24,104 nt of DNA, taken from positions 1-24,104 of the forward strand of contig CAKRPI010000023.1 of assembly GCA_934376945.1 (NCBI GenBank), read 5' to 3'. The stretch's first letter is position 1. Each line of letters starts with the position of its first letter. Below, in pieces: positions 1-7,283 of this stretch. The notes below the pieces were generated by a model. The model had not been told where the DNA came from. It ran no database searches and was given only the letters and a program-made list of their open reading frames with translations. The position numbers and the translations under genes were made by a program. The stretch is from an uncultured Lachnospiraceae bacterium. Lineage in GTDB: Bacteria > Bacillota > Clostridia > Lachnospirales > Lachnospiraceae.

Positions 1-1037
1 TCAAAGAGGTCATTCCGGAATTTCTGATGCTCTTAAAGGGCGTGATCGACTGCCCGGATCTTCCGCTGAATGTATCCAGAAGTGCTCTGCAAAATGACGG
101 TTTTGTAAAGAAAATTTCCGACTACATCACAAAGAAGGTAGCAGACAAGCTGACCGGCATGTGCAAAACAGATCGTGAAGCATACGAAAAATACTGGGAT
201 GACATCAGTCCGTTCATCAAATTCGGCTGCATCAAGGATCATAAATTCGGTGAAAAAATGGGCGACTCCATCCTTTACAAGGATATCAACGGCAAATACC
301 TGACCATTTCGGATCTGGCTGCAAAGAAAGACGATACTGATGCCGAAAATAATGCCGGAGAAAACGCAGCTGAAGCTGCTAAAAACAGTGATGCCACTGA
401 TACGACTGATTCTGAAGAAAAAAAGGAGCCGGAAAAAACAACCATTTACTATGTAACGGATGAAATACAGCAGAGCCAGTATATTAATATGTTCCGTGAA
501 GAGGGACTTGACGCTGTCATTCTCAAGCACAACATCGACTCCGCTTTCATCACACACATGGAGCAGCTGCGTGATGACCTGAAATTCCAGCGTATTGATG
601 CAGATGTCACAGATACCTTCAAGGAAGATACCGATGAAACAGCACTCAAGGAGACAACCGATACTCTGACAGAGGTTTTCCGCAAAGCCCTTGGCAAGGA
701 CAAGCTGACCGTCAAGGTAGAAAAGCTGAAAAATGCAAATGTTTCTTCTATGATGACGCTCTCTGAGGAAAACCGCAGAATGCAGGAAATGATGAAGATG
801 TACGGCATGTACGGTATGGATCCGTCCATGTTCGGAAATGAAGAAACACTTGTGCTCAATGCAAACAACAAGCTGGTACAGTACGTTGCAGCACACAAAG
901 ACAGTGAGCATGTTCCGATGATCTGTGAGCAGCTTTACGATCTGGCAATGCTTGCACACAAGACCTTAAATCCGGACGAAATGACAAAATTCATTGCAAG
1001 AAGCAATGAAATCCTGATGCTGGTAACAGAATCATAA
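1..1037 (+). CDS. htpG: Molecular chaperone HtpG (Hsp90), 3' part
   Basis: ATP-dependent cytosolic chaperone that acts as a dimer on client proteins. The window begins inside the gene; codons are in frame from base 3, giving 344 residues of the middle and C-terminal domains. Seen directly: the Hsp90 middle-domain signature LPLNVSRSALQ, then a KISDYITKKVADKL helix region, then the strand IYYVTDEIQQSQYINMF. Between those last two blocks lies an acidic, low-complexity stretch (about bases 325-443) rich in Asp, Glu, Ala, Lys and Thr, where E. coli HtpG has only a short link. The C-terminus ends without an MEEVD tail, as expected for bacteria. A strong terminator follows directly, so this is the last gene of its transcript. 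The N-terminal ATPase domain is outside the window. Confidence 0.97.
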   Translation, partial: KEVIPEFLMLLKGVIDCPDLPLNVSRSALQNDGFVKKISDYITKKVADKLTGMCKTDREAYEKYWDDISPFIKFGCIKDHKFGEKMGDSILYKDINGKYLTISDLAAKKDDTDAENNAGENAAEAAKNSDATDTTDSEEKKEPEKTTIYYVTDEIQQSQYINMFREEGLDAVILKHNIDSAFITHMEQLRDDLKFQRIDADVTDTFKEDTDETALKETTDTLTEVFRKALGKDKLTVKVEKLKNANVSSMMTLSEENRRMQEMMKMYGMYGMDPSMFGNEETLVLNANNKLVQYVAAHKDSEHVPMICEQLYDLAMLAHKTLNPDEMTKFIARSNEILMLVTES

Positions 1038-1052
1038 GATCAGATGCCTTTC

Positions 1053-1090
1053 AAAACGGGCAGAGCCTTTCCGCGCTCTGCCCGTTTTTC
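1053..1090 (+). terminator. Rho-independent terminator of htpG
   Basis: A perfect 10-bp stem (CGGGCAGAGC at 1057-1066 with GCTCTGCCCG at 1075-1084) is followed by TTTTT. Four upstream A residues extend the pairing. It begins 15 bases after the htpG stop codon. Confidence 0.93.
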
Positions 1091-1094
1091 TGTC

Positions 1095-1123
1095 TTGACA
1101 AACGTGTTTAAAATGCTTATTCT
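1095..1123 (+). promoter_or_regulatory. SigA-type promoter for the traX-like gene
   Basis: TTGACA at 1095-1100, a 17-base spacer, and TATTCT at 1118-1123. It sits just after the htpG terminator and about 43 bases upstream of the next start codon. The -35 is perfect and the -10 matches 4 of 6. Confidence 0.7.
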
Positions 1124-1166
1124 GACATAGTTACATTTATTTTTATGTTTTTTATCAGGAGGTGTC

Positions 1167-1919
1167 ATGGACCGACCATCTTATTTTTCCGGTATTTCCG
1201 GAAGCACTTTAAAACTGATCGCTGTTTTTACCATGCTGATCGATCACACCGGAGCTACTGTGCTGCGCACACTGTGTCATCTTCCTTCCGTCACTGCAAT
1301 CCCCGGCCGGCAGGCTTTTTTTGTATCTGCCTACAATCTGTCCAGAAGCATCGGACGGATTGCTTTTCCGATTTTCTGTTTTCTTTTGGTGGAAGGCTTC
1401 CTGCATACAAGAAACGTTGCAAAATACGCCTTTCGTATGCTGCTTTTTACCCTGATCTCAGAAATTCCGTTTGACCTGGCCCTGAAAGGTTCCTGGTATT
1501 ATCCGGAAAAACAAAATGTTTATACTACGCTTCTGATCGGACTGCTCGTTCTAATCTGTTTCCGGCTGACAGAACGCTTTCTTTCCGGCGGCCGGCTTTT
1601 GAATCTGCTCCGCATTCTTTTATATCTTATCATACTCGGAAGCGGCATGAAGCTGGCAACGCTTCTTTGCACAGATTATAATTTCAAAGGAGTCTTTCTT
1701 ATTGCGATGCTGTATCTGACAAAACAGGCTCCTGCCGTACAATGCGTAAGCGGCGCCTGCTGCGTTTCCTGGGAGCTGCCGGCTCCGATTGCTTTTCTCC
1801 CGATCTGGCTCTACAACGGAAAACGCGGCCTGCGGCTAAAGTACTTTTTTTACTGGTTTTATCCCGTACATCTCCTGCTTTTATATCTGCTGAACACCGC
1901 AATTGCAGCATATGGATGA
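1167..1919 (+). CDS. TraX-family integral membrane protein
   Basis: A 250-residue polytopic membrane protein that I recognise as TraX-like. The N-terminal block STLKLIAVFTMLIDHTGA is typical of the family, whose founding member N-acetylates F-pilin; chromosomal Clostridia members are probably acyltransferase-like but uncharacterised. Several hydrophobic segments alternate with short charged loops (roughly residues 12-35, 65-85, 95-110, 120-135, 145-165, 170-185, 225-245). The start follows AGGAGG (1158-1163) at good spacing. There are no conjugation genes nearby, so a conjugation role is not supported. DUF4317 and GH3 genes follow on the same strand with 62- and 36-base gaps and no terminator seen, so co-transcription from the 1095 promoter is likely. 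The reaction and substrate are unknown. Confidence 0.82.
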   Translation: MDRPSYFSGISGSTLKLIAVFTMLIDHTGATVLRTLCHLPSVTAIPGRQAFFVSAYNLSRSIGRIAFPIFCFLLVEGFLHTRNVAKYAFRMLLFTLISEIPFDLALKGSWYYPEKQNVYTTLLIGLLVLICFRLTERFLSGGRLLNLLRILLYLIILGSGMKLATLLCTDYNFKGVFLIAMLYLTKQAPAVQCVSGACCVSWELPAPIAFLPIWLYNGKRGLRLKYFFYWFYPVHLLLLYLLNTAIAAYG

Positions 1920-1981
1920 ACAACGCCGGATGCTGCCGGTACACGTATAAGGATATTTACTGTAAATGAAAGGATTTATTT

Positions 1982-3151
1982 ATGAATAAAAAAGAAATTT
2001 CCGAAATCAAGCGCCTTTTTACCCCGGACCGCTGTCCGCTCACCCGAATCTGCGGCTGCTATGTTGACGGCGAAAAGAATAAAAAATCTCTTATGAAAGA
2101 AGCCTTCCTCTCCGTTTCTGAGGAAGAAATGTTCAAATACTTTGATATCTTCAAAAAAACGCTTTCCGGAACAGTCGGAAAAAATCTGCTGGATATGGAG
2201 TTTCCGCTGACTCAGGAATCAGGAGGTGGCACACAGGAATATCTAATGAAGCTGAAAACCAGTCAGCTAAAGGATGATGTCCTGCTCGATGAATTCTATG
2301 ACAAGGTCATCGAGACCTTCACTTACCCGGAGAATTACTATATTATTCTTGTGCATGGTGCATACGATATTCCGAAAAAAGGAACCGACAACCTTGAACA
2401 ATTCGATGCATCGGAATACGTCTACAATTTCATACTGTGCGCAATCTGCCCCGTCAAACTGACAAAGCCAGGGCTTTGCTATAATGAAGAAACAAATGCG
2501 ATCGAGGAACGCATCCGTGACTGGTTTGTCGAACCGCCGGTTACCGGTTTTCTGTTTCCTGCCTTTACAGACCGCAATACAGACATCCACAGCATTCTTT
2601 ATTATTCAAAAAATCCAGAGGAACTGAACCCGGATTTTGCACGGCTTCTGCTTGGGTGTGAACTCCCGCTGACCGCTTCCTCCCAAAAGGAAACCTTCAA
2701 TTCACTCATTGCTGACACACTATTGACCGACTGCACGTACGAAACAGTCAAGACGATCAATGAAACCTTAAACACGCTTCTGGAAGAACGCAAAGACGAT
2801 CCTGATCCGATCATGCTTGAAAAAGACGATGTCAAACGTCTCCTCTACGACAATGGGGCTTCTGATGAGGTTCTGGAACACTTTGACGAACAGTATGAGC
2901 AAACCGCCGGCGATCTGCATGCTCCGCTTCTTGTCACCAATGTAATCAGCACCAGAAAGTTTGAAATCAAAACGCCTGACATTATCATTCAGGTCAAACC
3001 AGACCGCGCTGATCTCATTGAAACACGTATTTTAAACGGACGACCTTATTTTCTGATCCCTGCCGATGACTCTGTGGAGGTAAACGGAATACCGATCCGG
3101 CCACAGGGAATAACTGACGATCCGCTGGAAGAGACTGTGGAAGAACACTAA
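1982..3151 (+). CDS. DUF4317 domain-containing protein
   Basis: A 389-residue soluble, acidic protein recognised as the DUF4317 family, which is common in Lachnospiraceae and has no known function. The opening MNKKEISEIKRLFTPD and the nearby CGCYVDGEKNK motif are typical of the family. No signal peptide, membrane segment or recognisable catalytic motif is visible. The second half contains a helical, charged region (about residues 250-310) and the C-terminus is acidic. The ribosome site is AAAGGA at 1971-1976. The gene lies between traX-like and GH3 genes with short gaps; this arrangement may simply be transcriptional. I assign no function. Confidence 0.85.
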   Translation: MNKKEISEIKRLFTPDRCPLTRICGCYVDGEKNKKSLMKEAFLSVSEEEMFKYFDIFKKTLSGTVGKNLLDMEFPLTQESGGGTQEYLMKLKTSQLKDDVLLDEFYDKVIETFTYPENYYIILVHGAYDIPKKGTDNLEQFDASEYVYNFILCAICPVKLTKPGLCYNEETNAIEERIRDWFVEPPVTGFLFPAFTDRNTDIHSILYYSKNPEELNPDFARLLLGCELPLTASSQKETFNSLIADTLLTDCTYETVKTINETLNTLLEERKDDPDPIMLEKDDVKRLLYDNGASDEVLEHFDEQYEQTAGDLHAPLLVTNVISTRKFEIKTPDIIIQVKPDRADLIETRILNGRPYFLIPADDSVEVNGIPIRPQGITDDPLEETVEEH

Positions 3152-3187
3152 TATACACAAGCACTATTTTACTGACAGGAGGATTTT

Positions 3188-5977
3188 ATGACACAGATAC
3201 TTGACTGGAAAAATTACAGCCTTACCGCACGCCAGGCTGCTGCAGAGGGCTGTGTTCTGCTTCGCAATGAACGTCATGCACTGCCGCTTTGCAAGGGAGA
3301 AACAGTATCCGTTTTCGGGCGGATCCAGTTTGACTACTACAAAAGCGGAACCGGCTCCGGCGGAATGGTAAATGTCCCCTATGTGCATTCCATTCTCGAC
3401 GGACTGCGTCTGCACGATGAAATTTCCATCTATGAACCTCTGCTTGATACGTACCAAACCTGGGTTCAGACACATCCGTTTGATCACGGAAAAGGCTGGG
3501 GAACGGAGCCCTGGTGTCAGGAAGAAATGGAACTTTCAGACGAAATTGTCACAAATGCTGCGGCGCACAGCGATGCAGCCATCATCCTTCTCGGACGCAC
3601 TGCCGGAGAAGATCAGGATAATTCTCTGACTCCGGGCAGCTATCTGCTTACTGCTTCCGAAAAAGAAATGCTCCGCAAAGTCTGCTCAGTCTTTTCCCGT
3701 ACAGTCGTTGTCCTGAATGTCGGAAATATTATCGATATGAGCTGGGTAAAAGAATTTGAACCATCCGCAGTTTTATACGCATGGCAGGGCGGTATGGAAG
3801 GAGGATACGGTACTGCTGATGTCCTCTGCGGTACCGCGGATGCCTGTGGCCGTCTGGCTGATACCATTGCGCTTTCTTACGAAGACTACCCGTCATCCAA
3901 GAATTTCGGTTCTTCCACAGAAAACATTTATCAGGAAGACATCTACGTCGGATACCGCTATTTCGAAACCTTCGCAAAAGAAAGAGTTCTCTATCCGTTC
4001 GGTTTTGGGCTTTCCTATACCTCTTTTTCCATAGAACCTGCATTTTCTCCTGTTTTCGGACAGAATCAGGCCAGCGGAGCGCTTCCCTCTCTTTTTCGTT
4101 TTGACTGCAGTGTGGCCAACACCGGAACCCGCAGCGGAAAGGAAATCGTTCAGCTCTACGTAGAGGCTCCGCAGGGCGTACTTGGCAAACCATCCCGTCA
4201 GCTGTGCGGATTCGCAAAAACATCACTCCTTTTGCCAGGAGAGACGGAAACCCTTACCATTTCCGCAGCGCCCTATACGTTTGCCTCCTATGATGACAGC
4301 GGCGTAACGGGACATCCTTCCTGCTATGTACTTGAAGATGGAATTTATACCTTCTATATCGGAAAAAATGTCCGTGAAGCCGTACCGGCAGGCAGCTTTT
4401 CTCTTTCTGAAACAATCGTCTTTGAAAAGCTTTCCCAGGCAATGGCACCAATTCAGCCATTTACCCGTCTGCACCCGGAAATCAGCCGGGAAGGGACGAT
4501 CATTCCTTCCCTTGAAAGCGTACCGCTTCGTATCACAGCTCCGTCGGAAAAACGAAAAAAAGCGCTTCCGGGCTGTCTGCCCTATACCGGCGATCGCGGT
4601 TTTCGGCTTAAAGATGTAAAAAACGGTACCTGTTCTTTACCGGAATTTCTTGCACAGCTCTCTGATCCCGAGCTTTGTCAGCTTATGCATGGGGAGGGCA
4701 TGTGCAGCCCGAAGGTAACCCCGGGTACCGCAGCTGCATTCGGCGGTGTTACAGAAGCGCTGCAGCACTTTGGCATTCCGGCCGGCTGCTGCTCAGATGG
4801 TCCATCCGGTATCCGTATGGACTGCGGCGCATCTGCCTTCAGTCTGCCAAACGGTACGCTGCTCGCCTGCACCTTCAATCTTCCGCTCGTTCGCTCCTTA
4901 TTCGAATTTGAAGGGCTGGAGCTTCGCAGCAACCACATTGATGCGCTGCTCGGGCCTGGCATCAATATCCATCGCAACCCGTTAAACGGCCGGAATTTCG
5001 AATATCACTCCGAAGATCCGTTTCTGACCGGAAGAATGGCCCAGGCTCAGGCGGAAGGCATAGACCAGTCAGGTGCCACCGGAACCCTGAAGCATTTCTG
5101 TGCCAACAATCAGGAGCACGCAAGACACACGGCAAACGGAGTAATCTCGGAACGTGCCCTGCGTGAAATTTATCTGAAACCATTTGAAATGTGTGTGCGT
5201 GAGGGCCATATCCGTTCAATTATGACAACATACGGACCGGTAAACGGGCAGTGGACCGCCGGAAGCTATGATCTTAATACGACAATCCTCCGAGGAGAAT
5301 GGGGCTTTTCCGGTATGGTCATGACTGACTGGTGGGCAAAAATCAACGACGAAGGAGAACCGGCCGATACGAAAAATCTGGCCGCCATGGTCCGTGCGCA
5401 AAACGATGTATTCATGGTCACTTCAGACGCACGTTCCTACGAAGACAACCTTGCCTCATCTCTTGCAGATGGTTCTCTTACAAGAGGTGAGCTGGTACGG
5501 AATGCCTCCAACATCTGTATTTTTCTGCTTGCTTCTCCTGCTCTGGAGCGTCTCATGGGTACCTTCCGTCCGGTAGAGGAAGCAAACCGGCCAAAGGATC
5601 TTACAAGCGCCGTATCCGGTGAAATGAAGCATTATGATCTGACCAAAAATACCGTAATCCCGCTTACCGGATATCCAACCGATGCCGGAAGCGCCTTCCT
5701 TCTTTCCTTTGAATTAGACTCACAGGGAATCTATGAATTTGCCCTGACCGCTTCCACCGCTTTTTCTGAGCATGCTCAGATGGCCGTGACCCTGAGTCTC
5801 GACGGCGTTGTCCTGCATACCTACTCTTACCACGGCGGCAGTGACAAACCGATCACAATCGCCCGTGAAAAAGAAGTCCGTGGCACGACTCATTATCTGA
5901 AGGTCTTCTTCTCTCATTCCGGCTTGAAGCTTCATGAGCTTAGCATAAGAAAGCTTTCGGATCTGATCGTAAACTGA
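3188..5977 (+). CDS. GH3 beta-glucosidase family protein with inverted domain order
   Basis: A 929-residue glycoside hydrolase family 3 enzyme, probably cleaving beta-glucosides or related oligosaccharides in the cytoplasm, as no signal peptide is visible. The usual order is reversed. The alpha/beta sandwich domain comes first, with LLGRTAGEDQDNSLTPG around residue 135 and the PFGFGLSYTSF motif; a fibronectin III-like part follows at about 300-390. The TIM barrel comes last, with KHF at 635-637 and the nucleophile motif MVMTDWW, Asp714. Glu141 in AGEDQDN sits where the general acid/base of classical GH3 enzymes lies. This permuted architecture is known from rumen Clostridia glucosidases. GGAGG precedes the start at 3179-3183. 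Substrate preference (glucoside, xyloside, arabinoside) cannot be told from sequence. Confidence 0.92.
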   Translation: MTQILDWKNYSLTARQAAAEGCVLLRNERHALPLCKGETVSVFGRIQFDYYKSGTGSGGMVNVPYVHSILDGLRLHDEISIYEPLLDTYQTWVQTHPFDHGKGWGTEPWCQEEMELSDEIVTNAAAHSDAAIILLGRTAGEDQDNSLTPGSYLLTASEKEMLRKVCSVFSRTVVVLNVGNIIDMSWVKEFEPSAVLYAWQGGMEGGYGTADVLCGTADACGRLADTIALSYEDYPSSKNFGSSTENIYQEDIYVGYRYFETFAKERVLYPFGFGLSYTSFSIEPAFSPVFGQNQASGALPSLFRFDCSVANTGTRSGKEIVQLYVEAPQGVLGKPSRQLCGFAKTSLLLPGETETLTISAAPYTFASYDDSGVTGHPSCYVLEDGIYTFYIGKNVREAVPAGSFSLSETIVFEKLSQAMAPIQPFTRLHPEISREGTIIPSLESVPLRITAPSEKRKKALPGCLPYTGDRGFRLKDVKNGTCSLPEFLAQLSDPELCQLMHGEGMCSPKVTPGTAAAFGGVTEALQHFGIPAGCCSDGPSGIRMDCGASAFSLPNGTLLACTFNLPLVRSLFEFEGLELRSNHIDALLGPGINIHRNPLNGRNFEYHSEDPFLTGRMAQAQAEGIDQSGATGTLKHFCANNQEHARHTANGVISERALREIYLKPFEMCVREGHIRSIMTTYGPVNGQWTAGSYDLNTTILRGEWGFSGMVMTDWWAKINDEGEPADTKNLAAMVRAQNDVFMVTSDARSYEDNLASSLADGSLTRGELVRNASNICIFLLASPALERLMGTFRPVEEANRPKDLTSAVSGEMKHYDLTKNTVIPLTGYPTDAGSAFLLSFELDSQGIYEFALTASTAFSEHAQMAVTLSLDGVVLHTYSYHGGSDKPITIAREKEVRGTTHYLKVFFSHSGLKLHELSIRKLSDLIVN

Positions 5978-6050
5978 GCATAGTCATATCTGCCGCATAT
6001 TGTTTTTGCACCTACAGCCTGTGCTTATTCTGCATTGACTGAGCATGTGC

Positions 6051-6530
6051 TCACAAAAGCCCTGCAAGCGACAGAAGCCAGTAAATAACACCAAGTATCC
6101 AGGAGGACAGGATTCCATAGAGAATAACGGGGCCTGCGATCGTAAAGATCTTACACCCGATTCCGAATACCTGTCCTTCTTTTTTATACTCGATCGCAGG
6201 CGCTGCGACAGAATTTGCGAAGCCGGTTATCGGGACAAGTGTCCCTGCTCCTCCGAATTTTGCCAGCTTCTGATAAACGTTCAGCCCAGTGAGCACCACA
6301 CTAAGCAAAATCAGACAAAGAGAGGTTGCACCTCCTGCAGTCTCCCCATCCAGTCCTTTTTCCTTAAAAAAGTTCAGAATACTCTGTCCGATAACACAAA
6401 TCACGCCTCCTGTCACAAATGCCTTCGCCATATTAAGCGGAAGGCTGTGGGTAGGCGTGATTCTTTTCACATAATCCCTGTATTCTTTTTTCTGCTTTTC
6501 CTCAAAATTTTTCTCAAAAAAATCCGACAT
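6051..6530 (-). CDS. spoVAC: Stage V sporulation protein AC
   Basis: A 159-residue integral membrane protein, close to the 150 residues of B. subtilis SpoVAC. SpoVA proteins form the channel moving dipicolinic acid in sporulation and germination, and SpoVAC itself has been proposed to be mechanosensitive. Family features seen are AFVTGGVICVIGQ in the first membrane segment, the GGAGTLVPITGFANS motif, and IEYKKEGQVFG. The start at 6530 is chosen because AAAGGGAG lies just upstream and the product then begins like the family. A longer reading frame to 6728 runs through an inverted-repeat element and is not credible. The usual partners spoVAD and spoVAE are not adjacent. It converges on the GH3 gene. 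Confidence 0.92.
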   Translation of the reverse strand: MSDFFEKNFEEKQKKEYRDYVKRITPTHSLPLNMAKAFVTGGVICVIGQSILNFFKEKGLDGETAGGATSLCLILLSVVLTGLNVYQKLAKFGGAGTLVPITGFANSVAAPAIEYKKEGQVFGIGCKIFTIAGPVILYGILSSWILGVIYWLLSLAGLL

Positions 6531-6552
6531 ATGGAAACTCCCTTTCTTTTCT

Positions 6553-6715
6553 ATGTACTCTCGGAATCTTTTTGTACTTGATTTTGTGAGAAGATTTTTT
6601 GTCAGCTGTGCCCAAATTTCTGAGGCGTACACGGTGTGTACGTTGATGAAATTCGGGTGCAACTGGCAGAAAATCAGCCACAAAAGCAAATACAGGAAAG
6701 ACTCCGAGAGTACAT
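6553..6715. mobile_element. MITE-like long inverted-repeat element upstream of spoVAC
   Basis: Two arms of about 80 bp (6553-6632 and 6636-6715) are imperfect reverse complements around a 3-base centre. The outer 13 bp are perfect (ATGTACTCTCGGA at 6553-6565; its complement at 6703-6715), as are the inner 7 (CGTACAC and GTGTACG). Most differences between arms are single transitions, with a few 1-base gaps. The element is flanked directly on both sides by TTCT (6549-6552 and 6716-6719), a possible 4-bp target duplication. There is no coding capacity for a transposase. It lies 22 bases before the spoVAC start, abutting its ribosome site, so a transcript would carry a very long hairpin there. 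MITE status is inferred from structure only. Confidence 0.68.
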
Positions 6716-6903
6716 TTCTGTTTATCATTCATCTCCGTGTATCTTCATCAAGATACACTCTCTGTGTTTGATGCTCTCACAGTTCTGATAACAGGATTTC
6801 CCACAGGCCGGTTTTTATACCTCAGGCAGACATTTCTGCCTGCCTTTTTCTCTGATCGTGCCTTTTCTTTATATTTTTTCTTTATACCTTTTCTGGTTCT
6901 TCT
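6716..6903. other. Gene-free stretch with two small hairpins
   Basis: Together with the inverted-repeat element this fills the gap between spoVAC and the next gene. It holds a perfect 9-bp hairpin (GTGTATCTT at 6737-6745 with its complement at 6750-6758, loop CATC). It also holds a 7-bp hairpin AGGCAGA/TCTGCCT (6824-6830 and 6835-6841), followed on the + strand by GCCTTTTT. The second looks like a weak + strand terminator, although no + strand gene precedes it. No gene is supported. Confidence 0.4.
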
Positions 6904-7164
6904 CTATCCCTCTACAATCAGGAACTTTCCGTCCGGAAGCGCAAACACCTCCGCCTGCTCCAGCAGCTCCTCTTTTGTAAGTCCGGCCGTATCCATTCCG
7001 TTTTCCTCGAAATAATCCCGTACATCGCGCAGGGAATCTGCCACGACCGCCATACATTCATCCAGAAACTCATCTGCCTCCTCAATCGTCTCTGCAACCG
7101 GTTCGTCAAAAAGCTGTGTCTGATGGTTTAAAAATGTCTCCAGATATTCTTTTTTATATGTCAT
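6904..7164 (-). CDS. Small acidic protein of unknown function
   Basis: An 86-residue protein I do not recognise. It is strongly acidic, predicted helical, and lacks membrane segments or cysteine motifs. Notable parts are an EEADEFLDECMAVVADSL helix (about residues 28-45), an NGMDTAGLTKEELLEQAE turn-helix, and an ending DGKFLIVEG. The ATG at 7164 is preferred: GGTGGAAG lies at workable spacing, whereas the in-frame GTG at 7173 has its purine run too close. The start lies inside the end of the 40-codon frame upstream (11-base overlap), so translation may be coupled through HAD and the small ORF. It could be a regulatory or adaptor protein, but nothing in the sequence shows this. Confidence 0.72.
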   Translation of the reverse strand: MTYKKEYLETFLNHQTQLFDEPVAETIEEADEFLDECMAVVADSLRDVRDYFEENGMDTAGLTKEELLEQAEVFALPDGKFLIVEG

Positions 7165-7276
7165 AGCTTCCACCCTTCCGCCAGTTTCCCTGGCTTATTA
7201 TTTCTTTCATCAAAGCACTGTTCATCCCATCGACTTTCTCGCCACTAAAGTCTCTCTGGCTTATTATTTTTTTCAT
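7154..7276 (-). CDS. Possible 40-residue small ORF built on a tandem duplication
   Basis: The ATG overlaps the HAD gene stop codon by one base (TGATG), a classic translational-coupling arrangement. The frame ends 11 bases inside the next gene. The peptide begins MKKIISQRDFSG and repeats as MKEIISQGNW from residue 23, because a 66-bp (22-codon) unit is duplicated in frame. It is basic, with no membrane segment. There is no match I recognise. The coupling and preserved frame favour translation; the short length and repeat origin argue that it may be only a spacer left by duplication. Confidence 0.4.
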   Translation of the reverse strand: MKKIISQRDFSGEKVDGMNSALMKEIISQGNWRKGGSYDI

Positions 7277-7283
7277 CAAAGCA
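7190..7283. repeat. 66-bp-period imperfect tandem duplication
   Basis: A 28-base segment at 7190-7217 recurs at 7256-7283 with one mismatch. The flanking sequence is weakly similar in the same register, so the unit is about 66 bp. The upstream copy (minus-strand sense) covers the last codons and stop of the HAD gene; the other lies before the start of the 86-residue gene. Confidence 0.85.

Noticed and set aside
33..959. Long antisense frame opposite htpG
   Set aside because: Shadow of the real gene: composition is Cys- and His-rich with no recognisable family, while the + frame is clearly Hsp90.
6040..6053. TGAGCA-TG-TGCTCA palindrome between GH3 and spoVAC
   Set aside because: The loop is only two bases and no T-run follows on either strand, so I do not call it a terminator.
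6531..6728. N-terminal extension of SpoVAC to an upstream start
   Set aside because: It translates one arm of the inverted-repeat element, has no ribosome site, and the conserved protein begins at 6530 behind AAAGGGAG.
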